A DNA stretch of 64,000 nt from Adiantum capillus-veneris (lineage: Eukaryota; Streptophyta; Polypodiopsida; Polypodiales; Pteridaceae), in assembly GCA_014529385.2 (NCBI GenBank), contig CM043947.1, positions 121,284,891 to 121,348,890 on the forward strand, written 5' to 3'. A model generated the notes under the pieces. The model was given only the letters and a program-made list of their open reading frames with translations. It had not been told where the DNA came from and searched no databases. Position numbers and translations under genes: made by a program. Shown piece after piece: positions 34,730 to 46,007 of this stretch. The stretch's first letter is position 1. Every line of letters begins with the position of its first letter.

Positions 34730-36240
34730 CATTCTCAAATGCGGACCCAATGGAAAAAAGAGCAAAAAAGGGGCATGTTTTTTGACTATTTTTAGAGGGT
34801 TGTCGTTTGATTGCAAAATTTTCTAAACTAACCTAAGTACATATGCCCTTATACAACATGAATCTACAAGTATATGGGGCCAAACACCAAATCAAGCCCC
34901 TAGGTGTGTGTGTATAGGTAAAAATAGCCATTTTTCGGGCAAAATATTGGTAAAACGGACAAATCCGGCCATAAAAATTGCATGTGAGTGTAGATAGTGT
35001 TTTGCGGTGATGTTTTTGAGTTATTATGATTTTTGGAGATTTTTTGGGATTAATTTGCTATTTTATTTTTAATTTTACTAATTATCTGCAGAAAAACTTC
35101 AAAAATACAAAAAGTAGGTGAACTACGGTCGTAATGAGAAACAAAAAATATGGGGATAATCAGTGACTATAGGACAACCTATGGTACAATGGGGGTGCAA
35201 TTATGTGAATGGAGCGGAAAGCGTGTTTTGGCCAGATTCTGACCGAAACGTCAAATTTCTCGGGAACTGGGCAAATGGAGTCTAAATCAAGAATTTTTCG
35301 AGCCTAAACCGCATTTCGCAAGAAGTTGGGAACAAATGTCAAATTTCATGGAAAGTGGTTCGGGGACCCCCATTATAAGATTTTTTCACTTCATTTAAAG
35401 CTCATTTCTACTATTGCCTTCTTGAGAGAGAGCTCTTGCCACCTAGAGCGAACTGGACTTCCAGCTGCTTCTACGACATGCACGACCACCCGACAGGCTC
35501 CAGACATGAGAGGTAGGCTCACCACCTTGAGCTTTTCGCGTATGTTTGATGTTTTGTCACGAAAACTAGCGTAGGGTTCACACGGGAAACGGGCAGTAGA
35601 GACCTACAAGTAGAGGTGACCACCTAACGGCTAACCCAAAAGCAATAAGGATTTATCGATGGCTTACCCTAGCATAGGAGACCACTCTTGGATGCCCAAA
35701 GGCGGCGGAAAACCATTGGGAAAAACCCTAACTTATAGAGCCCTGCAAGAGCCCACCAAATGGTAAATCGGTGGAAAGACGCCCAAATGCTACCAAAACT
35801 CATGGGTAGGAGCATCTTGACATGCTCTTCAAGGCTATATAGCCCACATGGCCATAAGGTGACTCGAAGCGGCACTAAGCTTCAGCTCTCACGGCCAAAC
35901 CGCATGTCCGTTTGCCACCAAACTTCACGAGCGGCTTTCCTAAACTATCAACAACCAAGTCCTATGGTGGTAGACCACCACAAGTCATCGATGACATGTA
36001 AACGCAACCACGGGCACTTCCAGAGCGAAAAATTGCCAAACGGAGCTCCGGTGAAGCCAAGGTAAAAAAAAACCATATGGCAAGGATCCCCAAGGAACCG
36101 GGAAGCTATGGAAACTAACATCAAGAAATTTCATCGCCGAAAAGCACTCCAAGAGTCAGAAAACGGCTCAGAGGCTGTGAAAGCCAAACAGGGAGTTTCT
36201 ATCTATCTATTTGACTTTTTTGTTGAAATAGGGCTTAAAA
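34730..36240. other. non-coding, LTR- or leader-like DNA
   Basis: About 1.5 kb without a credible gene. The first 600 bases are AT-rich with A-runs near 34755-34770; the rest is mixed. Short open frames (35326-35574, 35760-36065) carry no domain. It follows B's polypurine tract, so part of it may be an LTR, but no second copy is in the window to set its ends. Confidence 0.4.
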
Positions 36241-36300
36241 GGGACTCAGGGGGGACTCAGGGCAGGCACCAGTAGCACTTCTCATATAAATTTCATCAGG

Positions 36301-36324
36301 AGACATCCTACGCGTAGGATGTCT
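36301..36324. repeat. 24-bp perfect palindrome, copy 1
   Basis: AGACATCCTACG followed directly by its exact reverse complement, centred on ACGCGT. First of four copies spread over 1.4 kb. Confidence 0.9.
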
Positions 36325-36585
36325 CAAGGCCATATCTGGGAACCAAACTCAACATCTCATCTCACATACAGCTTCTGAATAGCTTGTACATGCTAGTCAC
36401 CAACTTTCATCACATTTGGACAAAAGTTGACCTCATACGCATCAGAAAATGGAAAGTCAGAGAATAGAGGCAATAATGGGTCCTAGACCTACCAAAACTA
36501 GTCCAAATCACATGAAACTTGCACAATATACTTATGAGCACATTGCCAAGCTAACCGTGGGGTCAGACGTGAAAATTGATGAAAT

Positions 36586-36609
36586 AGACATCCTATGCGT
36601 AGGATGTCT
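36586..36609. repeat. 24-bp palindrome, copy 2 (one mismatch)
   Basis: Same sequence with TATGCG at the centre instead of TACGCG. It starts 285 bp after copy 1, and the foldback element begins two bases after its end. Confidence 0.9.
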
Positions 36610-36611
36610 AA

Positions 36612-37063
36612 CATTAGGCAAAATTTGGACTCACAAAGGGGCCCTTTAAGGAGTTTGACTTTACCTCTCTCTACCAAAACGGGTGCATGGATAAATTTTT
36701 GCAAATAAACTCTAAAGTTGGCGGAGGTTTGACAGTTAGAATGTCCTCTTCAAGTTCTATCTACTGATATATAGCACATCATGAGATTCCTCATATTTTA
36801 GAAGATTCTTTTTTTGATTCACTTAGATTCCGACAGAGTTGTCACATCATACGTGAATAAAAAAAAGAATCTTCTAAAATATGAGGAATCTCATGGCGTG
36901 CTATATATCAGTAGATGGAGCTTGAAGAGGACATTCTAACCGTCAAACCTCCACCAACTTTGGAGTTTATTTACAAAAATTTATCCATGCGCCCGTTTTG
37001 GTAGAGAGAGGTAAAGTCAAACTCCTTAAAGGGCCCCTTTGTGAGTCCAAATTTTGCCTAATG
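36612..37063. mobile_element. foldback (MITE-like) element, 452 bp
   Basis: Two arms of about 209 bp (36612-36820 and 36855-37063) are inverted copies with only scattered mismatches, separated by about 34 bp. The ends read CATTAGGCAAAATTTGG and its complement. No protein is encoded. Flanks ATGTCTAA and ATGACCTA match at 5 of 8 positions, so a target duplication is possible but not clean. A transcript would fold into one long hairpin. The superfamily is not recognisable. Confidence 0.8.
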
Positions 37064-37381
37064 ATGACCTATTTGACCTCCAGTTGGTATTTTTGAGTTC
37101 TAGATGGCTTTATAACACCTTCACAAGCCCATGCATCAAATTTCAAGCCATTGTAGGGCTAAAGGCTAATTTGGTATTAATCCTCTCACTCCCTCTTGAA
37201 TGGTTTTCATTCCCATTACCTTTGGCCCCCAAAATCTCCAAGATGCACTTTTTGAGCCTAAAAACACTACACATGCTCTGAACAACACCAATGCTTATCC
37301 AAATCAAAATCTAAGAGAAGGGCCATGCTCTACATGCTAAGGGCTACCCTCAGAACCAATTTCAAGTCATTTTGATAAAAT

Positions 37382-37405
37382 AGACATCCTACGCGTAGGA
37401 TGTCT
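37382..37405. repeat. 24-bp perfect palindrome, copy 3
   Basis: Identical to copy 1; preceded by AAAAT, like copy 2. Confidence 0.9.
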
Positions 37406-37520
37406 CCAGTGTCATTTGGACCTTCTGTGCAAGAACTGACTTCATGGGAGCCATCAACATGGTATAAGAAGCCTATATATCAACTTTCAACTCATTTAAA
37501 TATCATTTTCCACCTGTTGA

Positions 37521-37530
37521 GGACATCCTA
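37521..37530. repeat. palindrome half-site
   Basis: GGACATCCTA, followed by CCCAA instead of the second arm. It lies midway (139 and 145 bp) between copies 3 and 4, as if a full copy had decayed. Confidence 0.5.
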
Positions 37531-37665
37531 CCCAATTTGTGAGCCAAAAGCTTAAATCTACCAAAATTGCACTTTTTGATACCCAAACCCAATTCCAATT
37601 ACATAGCCATGTTGCACAGGTCAAGGGCCACAAGCCTGCCAAGTTTCACCAAAAACAGACAAGGT

Positions 37666-37689
37666 AGACATCCTACGCGTAGGATGTCT
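37666..37689. repeat. 24-bp perfect palindrome, copy 4
   Basis: Identical to copy 1, 284 bp after copy 3, and 166 bp before the D start codon at 37855. Confidence 0.9.
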
Positions 37690-37854
37690 ACATGATTATT
37701 TTTTAGCCAAAAAGCTACTGTGAGCACATGTAGAGTTTCCCTAGTTCCTTTTGAGTTTTATTTTCAATTTTCAAGTCATTTGGATAGTCAGAACTCAGTT
37801 TATCAGCTAATATGTAAAAAACCTAGCTTTGGACTACTGAGTCCAACAGGATCC

Positions 37855-39212
37855 ATGGCAGCCGCAAAATCACCTGCAAAGAAGAAGAGGATGACTATAA
37901 AGGACTACTTAGAAGAAGTGGAGTCTTTTGTGATCCCAGAGGGAACCCTTAAGCCCACAAGCACATGGATTCAAGATGATATGCTAGAGACGAATGCTCT
38001 GAGAATCTACCAAGGAGTATTCAAAGATCCTGAGGGAAATGCAGTGGAGCTACCCATGATACCACGAGAGCTCAATGAATTTGTCAGGAGCAAGATGGGG
38101 GATTACTTGGAGAAGCTGGATCTCCACAACTACTTTGAAGCTTTGCCTGCGGGGATTGATATTAAAAGAGTGTGGGAATTTGTCACCACAATCAAAGAAG
38201 ATGGAGTGGCCCGAGTCACCGATCTGCAAGGCAAGCCTGATACAATGATTGTCATCATAGAGAAGGTGGTGGTAGCGCACTTGACATCTCAAACGAAGGA
38301 GACAATGTGACAAAGAGGTCAGATAAAGTCAAGGTTTACTCGGAAAAGAAGAATAACTACACATTTGAAGATATTGCAAACCCGAAGGTGGCTATCATGA
38401 GCCAACTATACAATCAATACTTCCACATGTCTACAAAGCGGCCACAGAAATACAGGATGCTACCTGGAGCCATTGCCACCACTTTCACCTGGGAAATGCA
38501 AAACAGCAAACCAAAAGAGATAAATTATGCTGCTTACATCCACGACAATCTTGTGAAGATGGGGAACAAAAATCCCACCTATATTGTACCTGGTGAGCTG
38601 ATAACAAAATTTGTCTATAGAGCATTGCACGCCAAAGGAAACTGGCCTCTACCTCCCTCATAAAATGATTGGCTAAAGCTGAAAGAAGACAAAGAAGAAG
38701 AACCTCCCAAAGCACCCAGGGTAGCCACATGGTTGAAGTGCCAGTTAGAGACTGTACTAGAAGAGCCGCTAGAGTCAAAGAAGGGAAAGAAATAAAATCT
38801 ACAAGTGCCAATCAAGGAAACCAAGTCACAGAAAGCGGCGCGGCCAGAAAGACTGATGGAAAGTTTCAAAGCCGAGAGAGCACTCAAAGGGGATTTGAGC
38901 GAGTTGTGGAAGCCATCCCTTGAAGCCATGTCAGGATCATCTTGAAGGGTTCACCGGGATCGGTTCGAAGATTATATCAAAAACTTTGAGATCTTAGATG
39001 CTACGGCGGAGAATATCCCGAATATCCCATTTACAGAAGAAGAAGTGGACGAAGTGAGACGGCAGCTGCTAGAAGAGCAGGAAGGCCAAGAAAGAGAGAG
39101 AAAAACCAAGGCGAATTGGGATTTCAAGAAGAAGCCACCAACTCCACCATCAAGAAGAAGCCACCAACTCCACCGTCAAGCCGGGAATCCAGCCCACCCC
39201 CATCACACCACC
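37855..39212 (+). pseudogene. D reading frame, N-terminal part; family not recognised
   Basis: ATG at 37855 starts a Lys-rich head (MAAAKSPAKKKRMTIKDYLE) and a compact domain (FVIPEGTLKP, WIQDDMLETNALRIYQ, then ELNEFVRSKMGDYLEKL). The phase changes near 38265; the new frame reads ALDISNEGDN, YTFEDIANPKVAIMSQLYN and a second conserved-looking stretch ending about 38660. It then continues, with stops at 38661, about 38790 and 38941, through a charged linker and a Pro/Ser/Arg-rich part up to the solo LTR. I do not recognise the fold. In general layout it resembles plant transposon-borne proteins of unknown function, which is only a guess. Confidence 0.5.
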
Positions 39213-40018
39213 TGTTAAGTATGGAGCCTGATTTAACCTTGTAATTTTCTGTGGTAAAAGCGCACATTTGTAAGGCCCCCATTATGAGGAGAAGCCATTG
39301 TGCGTGAAGGAAAATCACTCACCGGACAAAATTTTCACGGACAAGAATCAGGGGCAACTTTAAAGGCCTCGGGGGCGGAGGCCCCGAGACTTTTTTTCGC
39401 CGGAATATTATTTTTCATCGGAATATTATGGCCGGATGGTGGCCGGAAAGTGGTTGGAAAACAACCGGTTGGTTGGCCGGTGGCTGGTAGTCAATGGCCG
39501 ATGGCCGGTGGTCGGAAGTCAATGGCCGGTGGCCGGTGGTCGGAAGTCAATGGCGGGTGGCCAGTGGCCGAATTCAAAAGCGGACTTGTCTTCTCAAGGG
39601 CGGCCACACATGGGTGGATTGGAGGGTCCGATTTGGACTTATTCGCACAAGGGCGGCTACACATGGCTGTCTCTCATAAGAGAGGGCAGCCCTTTTGGCC
39701 TATAAAAGGAGGCCATTTCTACACACATTTCATAGTGTGAAGTTGATGCAACAAGGTGAGTGTGAGGTGGTGAGAGTGAAGCAAGGCGGGAGCTCCATTA
39801 AGGGTATAATCCCTTTGTAAAGTACTTCTTGTTTTGAAGTACTAAAGCCATTGAGTGGCTGCTTTCCCGTGGACGTAGCCCACATTGGGTGAACCACGTA
39901 TATCGTGTGTACTCTCTCTCTCTCTCTCTCTACTCTATAATCTCATGTATATAAATCTGTCTCTCTCCATTATGTAATCTACTCAATTATCTATTTAGCT
40001 ACGTCTTATTTCCTAACA
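39213..40018 (+). repeat. solo LTR in the D reading frame
   Basis: Starts TGTTAAG, ends CTAACA, 806 bp, with CCACC on both sides (39208-39212 and 40019-40023), a perfect 5-bp target duplication. It contains a TATA-like CCTATAAAAGG at about 39699, a 28-bp GC-rich minisatellite (39468-39580) and a CT microsatellite (39911-39935). There is no internal region, so it is the product of LTR-LTR recombination. The plus orientation is inferred from the TATA element. Confidence 0.88.
39468..39580. repeat. 28-bp GGCCGG-rich minisatellite in the solo LTR
   Basis: Two full 28-bp units (39496-39523, 39524-39551) differ at one base, with diverged part-units on both sides. Each unit combines GGCCGGTGG and GGAAGTCAAT. 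It lies about 120-200 bases upstream of the TATA-like site. Confidence 0.85.
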
Positions 40019-41921
40019 CCACCTCCTCTTAGCCCTCCACAAACCCAACAAAAAGAGGAGCTAAACAGAATTGATGAACAAAAGGATTCCAAGCAAGAGA
40101 AGAACAAGGAGTAAGAGCAAAAGGCAAAAGCTGAGACAGATGAGTAGCCAGATCCAGAAGAAAGAAACTTTAGAATATTCTTGATCTACTAGCTGCTGAG
40201 TACTCTCAAGAAGAGGAAGCTATTGTAGCCTTTGAGTTGGCAAGCACAAGACCCAAGGAACATATGCAGAGCCTTCGGTTAGTAGAGTTGAAAGATATGG
40301 CCATAGATCAGTGGACCTATAGCCACCAACCAATGATTGGGATGTGGTAATGCAAAAACTAACCGTGCTTAGAGCAAGATCAATGGCCATTGAGAGTGAG
40401 ATTGATAATCTCAAAAGAAATGAAGTTCTTATCAAAGCTGAAGTGGACTCACTACAAAAACAGGGCCAAGAAAACATAGAGAAACAAACAAAGCTGCAAG
40501 CCAATCTGGATGCGATGTTACAGAGATGCCAAGAGATGGAACGATAGAATCAGGCAACCGAACACAAGCTTCAAAGAGCAAAAGAGGAATACAAGAAAAT
40601 CAGCAAGTCACTGACAGATGTGGAGAGAGAGAGGGACAATCTGACTCTACAACTTGCTGATGAGTCGAAAGAGGTGGAAACCTTGAGGAATGCCAAAGAA
40701 AAGGCCGAGATAGAACATGAGGGAAGCCAGGATGAAGTGATCGAGCTGAAAGATCAGATGAAAGTGCAAGATCAGACCATCCAAAGGCTAAGGGCATCTC
40801 CGGCCAGAGTCAGAGCTGCTAGCTCGACTGGCACAACTTCAGAAAATGCTTTGTATGAAGAACAAATGAAGGAACTCCAAAAGGAGTTGACACTAGAGAA
40901 GAGGCAAAGACTGATGCTGGCCGAGGGATCTTAGCACCAGGCCAGCATCAATGGAAGGCATCGGCATAGAAAATGTGTCAGATCTAGTGGACACCACCAT
41001 GCAAGAGGACATCCTTGTGGGGCCATCACAAGAACCCCAGGATCTGACACAAGAAGAAGAAGAAAAACTACAGAAGGCACTAGAAGCGGCAATAAAAGAC
41101 ACGGCCAAAGAAGCATTGGAGTGGGAGCAGAGAGTGTTTAAATCTATGACCATTCAGAAGATAGATGTCAATATCATTCGGCATGAATGGCTACAACCTT
41201 CTCTCCCATATCCTCTTCTAAAGTATGAAGCTGCTACAATCAACAAACGGATAAAAGAGGAGCCAATAGTGCCATTATACAAAGCCGCTATCTCCAAACC
41301 AGAAGGAGTCAAGCTGATCATGGATTCTCAGCCCAAGTGGAGAAAGGCATGGCTCACCAAATATCCACAATATTTAATACATTTGGTAGAGGCGCCCAAA
41401 AGAATCATAGACAGCCTCAGTTTTTACCCTCTACCAAGGATACGGACATGGAAAGCACATGAGCTGTTGCAGAGAAGCATACCCACATGGCTCAATTATC
41501 CGAAGTTGCCAGGCTTGAAGGCATGAGAGAGAATGAGTGAGCAATACATGGTGAAAATCCTATTGGGCGCCATTAAATTTTTCACTGACTCGCCTGACCA
41601 TCTTGCATCATGCTTAGAAAAATATGTAAAACCCTTCTGGCGGTCTTCAAAACCTTTAAACCTGGACATGCAACAGACAATATTTTTTTCTTCCAAGACA
41701 CATACAGATGTGCATACGATCTGTCTGCTCAGCCTTCTCACGAGGTGATACATGCACTATATCAAAGAATTATGTTTTTGCCTTCTTATCACCTCCAGGC
41801 CTTTGAAGAAGCCTTCTATATAGGCTTCTTCACCATCAACACAGAGATATTTGGCTCGACATTACTCGCTCAGCATGCGCGATATGAGTCCCTTCTAAAG
41901 ATGCATGAAAGCCTCCACTAA
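40019..41921 (+). pseudogene. D reading frame, C-terminal part: coiled coil and unknown domain
   Basis: Continues after the solo LTR. 40150-40340 reads NILDLLAAEYSQEEEAIVAF; 40344-40934 is a heptad-rich coiled coil (KLTVLRARSMAIESEIDNL, then ERERDNLTLQLADES and KEVETLRNAKEKAEI), with a stop at 40545. A shift near 40925 leads to 40951-41526, with an acidic segment and a Trp/Pro-rich domain (IIRHEWLQPSLPYPLLKY), then TGA at 41524 and another shift near 41640 into a final segment ending at 41921. The whole D protein would have had about 1,090 residues. It ends some 40 bases before a polypurine tract, so D is element-borne rather than a host gene. Confidence 0.5.
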
Positions 41922-41958
41922 AGAAGCAGCTCTACTGCCATGTCGGGGACGACATGAA

Positions 41959-41973
41959 CTAGGAGGGGGGGAG
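41959..41973 (+). promoter_or_regulatory. polypurine tract of element D
   Basis: CTAGGAGGGGGGGAG directly before TGTTAGCGG. It matches the tract at 34716 after element B. Confidence 0.75.
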
Positions 41974-42384
41974 TGTTAGCGGCTAGACACACCCAACGGA
42001 GAATGATTGCTCGGTAGGATATTATTTTTTGTAATTATTCTTTAATTGAGAAAAACTGTCATTTTACCTTTGTAAATAGGGGGGCTTGCAGAAGCTTTCA
42101 GATTGTATCTCATTTTTGACATTTAGATTGAGTGGATGGTTAAATTGGAACATTAGGGGTTGAGATTGTAAGGTATTTATACCACTTTTGACCTTAATAA
42201 AAAAAACCTTTGTCATTTTTAAAAAGTTTTGTCTGTGTGAGTGAGCGTACTCTGTGTAAGAGAGAGAGTGAGAGTTTTATCTTGATGCTACGTGTGCACC
42301 GATGGTCAAAATCGAGTGCGGAGAAGTGCAGCGTGTTGCCCTCGATGAGAGCTACGCACCAATACCTACATTGGGGGTGTACGG
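41974..42384 (+). repeat. LTR of element D, cut by the E/F array
   Basis: Starts TGTTAGCGGCTAGACACACC after a polypurine tract and has a TATA-like TATTTATACC near 42175. It is broken at 42384 by the array. The sequence on the far side of the array (56516-56547, ending AACTACA) may be its end, because ACGG flanks both sides. Its first 47 bases match 9212-9258. Confidence 0.65.
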
Positions 42385-43401
42385 TGGAGAGGGGGAATAA
42401 GGAACACATCAGCACACAAACTATTTGCCTCTCTATAGCCCGGGGATTCCACAGCACCCCTAACCTCTCAAAAAACACCTTCAAATTGGCTTATTTGCAC
42501 TAACAACTCTGCTTTGGAATACAAAACAACTACCTCACACCTTGCAAAAAACACCCACAACACAACAAACACCCACACTGCTCAACTCACCCTTCCGAAT
42601 CACAAGACACTCCTTATTTGCCCTCTCGGTAGCACCTGTCGACGAGCTGCAGGCTGCAGAGGCTGCAGGCAAACCCTCTGCGAGCTATGACCAATACATG
42701 AAGAGCGAGAGAAAAGGAGGGGGATGGGGAGAAGCAACACACAAGATTGGGGTAAGTGAGTGGTATTTTTGCATAGAGAGTAGTACAACCGATGTATGCA
42801 GCTTCAATGGAAGGCTTGGCATCACACAAGCTTCAAGCTTTCACTTACTCACACAGGCAAAAAAAGCCCTTAAATTTTCACATTTACAACCATTTATAGG
42901 GGTACCTCTAAGAGTCCCAAAAAAAAGAAAAAAGGGTGGGTTTCTCTTGCCGTGGCCTTCACTTAGAGCTTCTTTTAGTATTTTATGGCATTGCTAACAC
43001 TTGGCCTAGTTTGCTTTTGGAAACATTTACATGGTGTGCACATTGGGCTTTGGTCCGGGCTTTGGTCCTTCCATCTTGGCCGCCCGGACTTCCCCTTTCT
43101 TGGCCTTGCATTTGGCTTTGTCCACTTGATTGCTCTCGGACTCTCCTTCTAGTTCTCCTTGGCATGCTGCTGTGGGACCTCTCCCTTACACGAGGGGGGG
43201 AGGCAATAGCGATGTCGCTATTGCCCCCTACTTCCTTCTTTAAAATTTCAGGGCCCCCTGGGCCGTGGGAACACCCCATGCCGGGCGCCACACCATCATC
43301 GACCTCACACAACACGGGCGCCACCTGCCGCCCCGCCTCGCCGGCTACGCCGCTCAAAACCGCCGGCGCCTCCGCCTGCAGCGCCACCACAACAACGCCC
43401 A
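42385..43401 (-). repeat. 3' LTR of F, truncated
   Basis: Matches the first kilobase of 47171-49225 closely. At about 43400 (CAACGCCCAA) it jumps to internal pol sequence equal to 51322 onward. One deletion thus removed the other half of the LTR plus the 3' part of pol, with a few bases of shared sequence at the joint. Confidence 0.85.
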
Positions 43402-45870
43402 ATACATAAAACTTCCGAACGACCAAATATACTTTAAACTTCCTGCATGCAAAGACCAAAGCCATAACCCACTGCTCTGCCTCTGTATAAGTAGCTTCCC
43501 TTGGACTTATAACCATGCTTTAGAAATAAATGGGCTTATAGCTTCTGCCTACCTTTTGTAGCAATATTGCTCCAATAGCCACCGTTCCCACCGTCATAGC
43601 AATATAAAAAACATCCTCATGATTAGGAGGGCACACCGCAGGTAACTGACATAGAATACCCTTCACTTTATCAAAGGCCTCTTGAGCTTCCTCATCCCAC
43701 TGAAATCCATTCACGTGTTGAGCCCTTTTCTGATGACGGTAGACATATTGAGACAACATCCAAAAAAAGCGGGATAAATACTTTAACTTATGCACGAAAG
43801 AAGCCAATTTTGTTGCACTGGTTGGAGGCTCCATAAGAACCAATGCTTTCACCTTCTCTGGATCTGCTTCAATCCCGTTCTGTGACACCACATGGCCTAG
43901 AAAATGAACCCTTGGTTGTGCTAGCTTGCACTTCTTTGGATTCAATTGACCTCCTTCTTCATCTAGCCTTTGAAAACACAGCCTTAACTTGGACAAATGC
44001 TCTGCCCTGGAACTATAGCAACCAATATCATCCATAAACACTCTGATGAACTTACCCAAGAAAGGTCCGAACACCTTGTTCATCCAATCTTGAAAAGTCG
44101 CATATGCATTCACCAGTCCAAAAGGAATCCTGTGACGATAGGCAAAGCAACCCCATGGAGAAATGAAGGTATTCTGGTCCTCCAAAGCAATATCGATCTG
44201 AAAATACCCTGAAAACCCATCCATGACAGAATAGCGCTCATGCCCGACAACCTGGTTTAAAATTTCATCTTGAAAACGTGTTGAGCCCTTTTCTGATGAG
44301 GGTAGACATATTGAGACAACATCCAAAAAAAGCGGGATAAATACTTTAACTTATGCACGAAAGAAGCCAATTTTGTTGCACTGGTTGGAGGCTCCATAAG
44401 AACCAATGCTTTCACCTTCTCTGGATCTGCTTCAATCCCGTTCTGTGACACCACATGGCCTAGAAAATGAACCCTTGGTTGTGCTAGCTTGCACTTCTTT
44501 GGATTCAATTGACCTCCTTCTTCATCTAGCCTTTGAAAACACAGCCTTAACTTGGACAAATGCTCTGCCCTGGAACTATAGCAACCAATATCATCCATAA
44601 ACACTCTGATGAACTTACCCAAGTAAGGTCCGAACACCTTGTTCATCCAATCTTGAAAAGTCGCATATGCATTCACCAGTCCAAAAGGAATCCTGTGACG
44701 ATAGGCAAAGCAACCCCATGGAGAAATGAAGGTATTTTGGTCCTCCAAAGCAATATCTATCTGAAAATACCCTGAAAACCCATCCATGATAGAATAGCGC
44801 TCATGCCCGACAACCTGGTTTAAAATTTCATCTTGAAAAGGCAAAGTACCGGCCACTTTTCATTCTTCTTTGAGGTAATGACAACAGAAGAAACCCACTC
44901 AGACTCCTTTACCGGATAAATAATAATTGCCTCGAGCAACTTGTTGATCTCCTGCCATAGGGCTTCCTTTTGAATATCCCCCAACCTTCTGAGCTTCTGT
45001 GCTTTTGTCCTGTATCCTTCTTTAAGCAGAATTTGATGCTCCACTCCTCTAGCTCCCCTCAGATCCTTATACTCCATCGCAAATAAGTTAGGGTAAGATG
45101 CACATAGGCCCATGTAGCCTTCTTTCTCCTGCTTTGTTAAATCGGAACGTAGCATATCTTCCATCTCTTTGGCTTGCAAACAACAAACAGGAACTTGCAT
45201 ACCTCTCCTTGTAGTGGTAGAGTCTACTGTGACCCCGAACAAATCTCTATCCAGGTTTAATAAATCCTCATCACTCTCCTCCTCTTCGACACTGGTAGAC
45301 ACTTCATCATAAGTAGACTCCATCTCGTACTCATAGCTGGTACTGAAATCTTGATTATCTCTACCTGCTGAGGGATGAAAATGACTTTCCCTTGTCTTTA
45401 GATCCAACACAATCTGTCCGCCATTTTCTCGATCCGGCAAGGTAAACACTCCGGTCCCCCAATCTTGTTTGGCCCCAATTGCCAACAGCCCTGGCCTCCC
45501 CAATATAATTGGATAGGCATTCTCACTTGCTTTCATAACAAAAAAATCAATTAAGCATTCAATTCCCATAACCTTTACCTTCACATCTTGTGCCACTCCC
45601 AAACAACGAGCCTTGGCATGATTAGCCATCCTCATTTGCACATTGGACCTGACAACAGCTTTAATGCCAATATCCCTCATAGCCGACTCCGTAATAACAC
45701 AGACTTGGGCACCACCATCGATGTATGCTTGAACCTGTTTCTTCTTTTCGATCAAAACATCCACCACCAGAAGCACATCGGTTGGACTTCTCACCTTCAC
45801 AGCTAGATTCTACACCGTATGTACCTCTCCTCCCACTCGAGGAAGCCTTGTGCTGACACTGGTTGACCAT
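43402..45870 (-). pseudogene. protease-RT fragment of F, with a tandem duplication
   Basis: Minus strand: retropepsin with D-G-G-A-Q (codons at 45711-45719) and ILGRPG, an acidic linker, then RT. A 51-bp stretch before the first RT motif is lost near 44850 relative to E. A 563-bp segment of RT is present twice in direct order (43713-44275 and 44276-44838), so FMDDIG appears twice. After the first copy the frame runs into the start of the degenerate RNase H and is cut at about 43400. The archaeal-type RNase H and integrase are missing. Confidence 0.82.
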
Positions 45871-46007
45871 TGCCTTCTTAACTTAGGGTGCAAAGCAAGC
45901 AGCTGCCCAAAAGTGATGTTAGCCTTCTGGTTTTGAACATCTCTTACCAAATCATACTCCGGATTTCCGCGTCCCAATTGAAAATCCTTTTGGGTAATTC
46001 TCCGTCT

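Noticed and set aside
36301-37689. CRISPR-like array from the regularly spaced palindromes
   Set aside because: Spacing is about 284 bp, copies are few, the DNA is plant, and no cas gene is present.
39430-39710. CpG-island promoter of a host gene
   Set aside because: The GC-rich stretch is a minisatellite inside a solo LTR with exact target duplications, and no gene follows.
37855-41921. D as a host gene
   Set aside because: It ends against a polypurine tract and LTR start and shows no introns. Its position is that of an element-borne gene.
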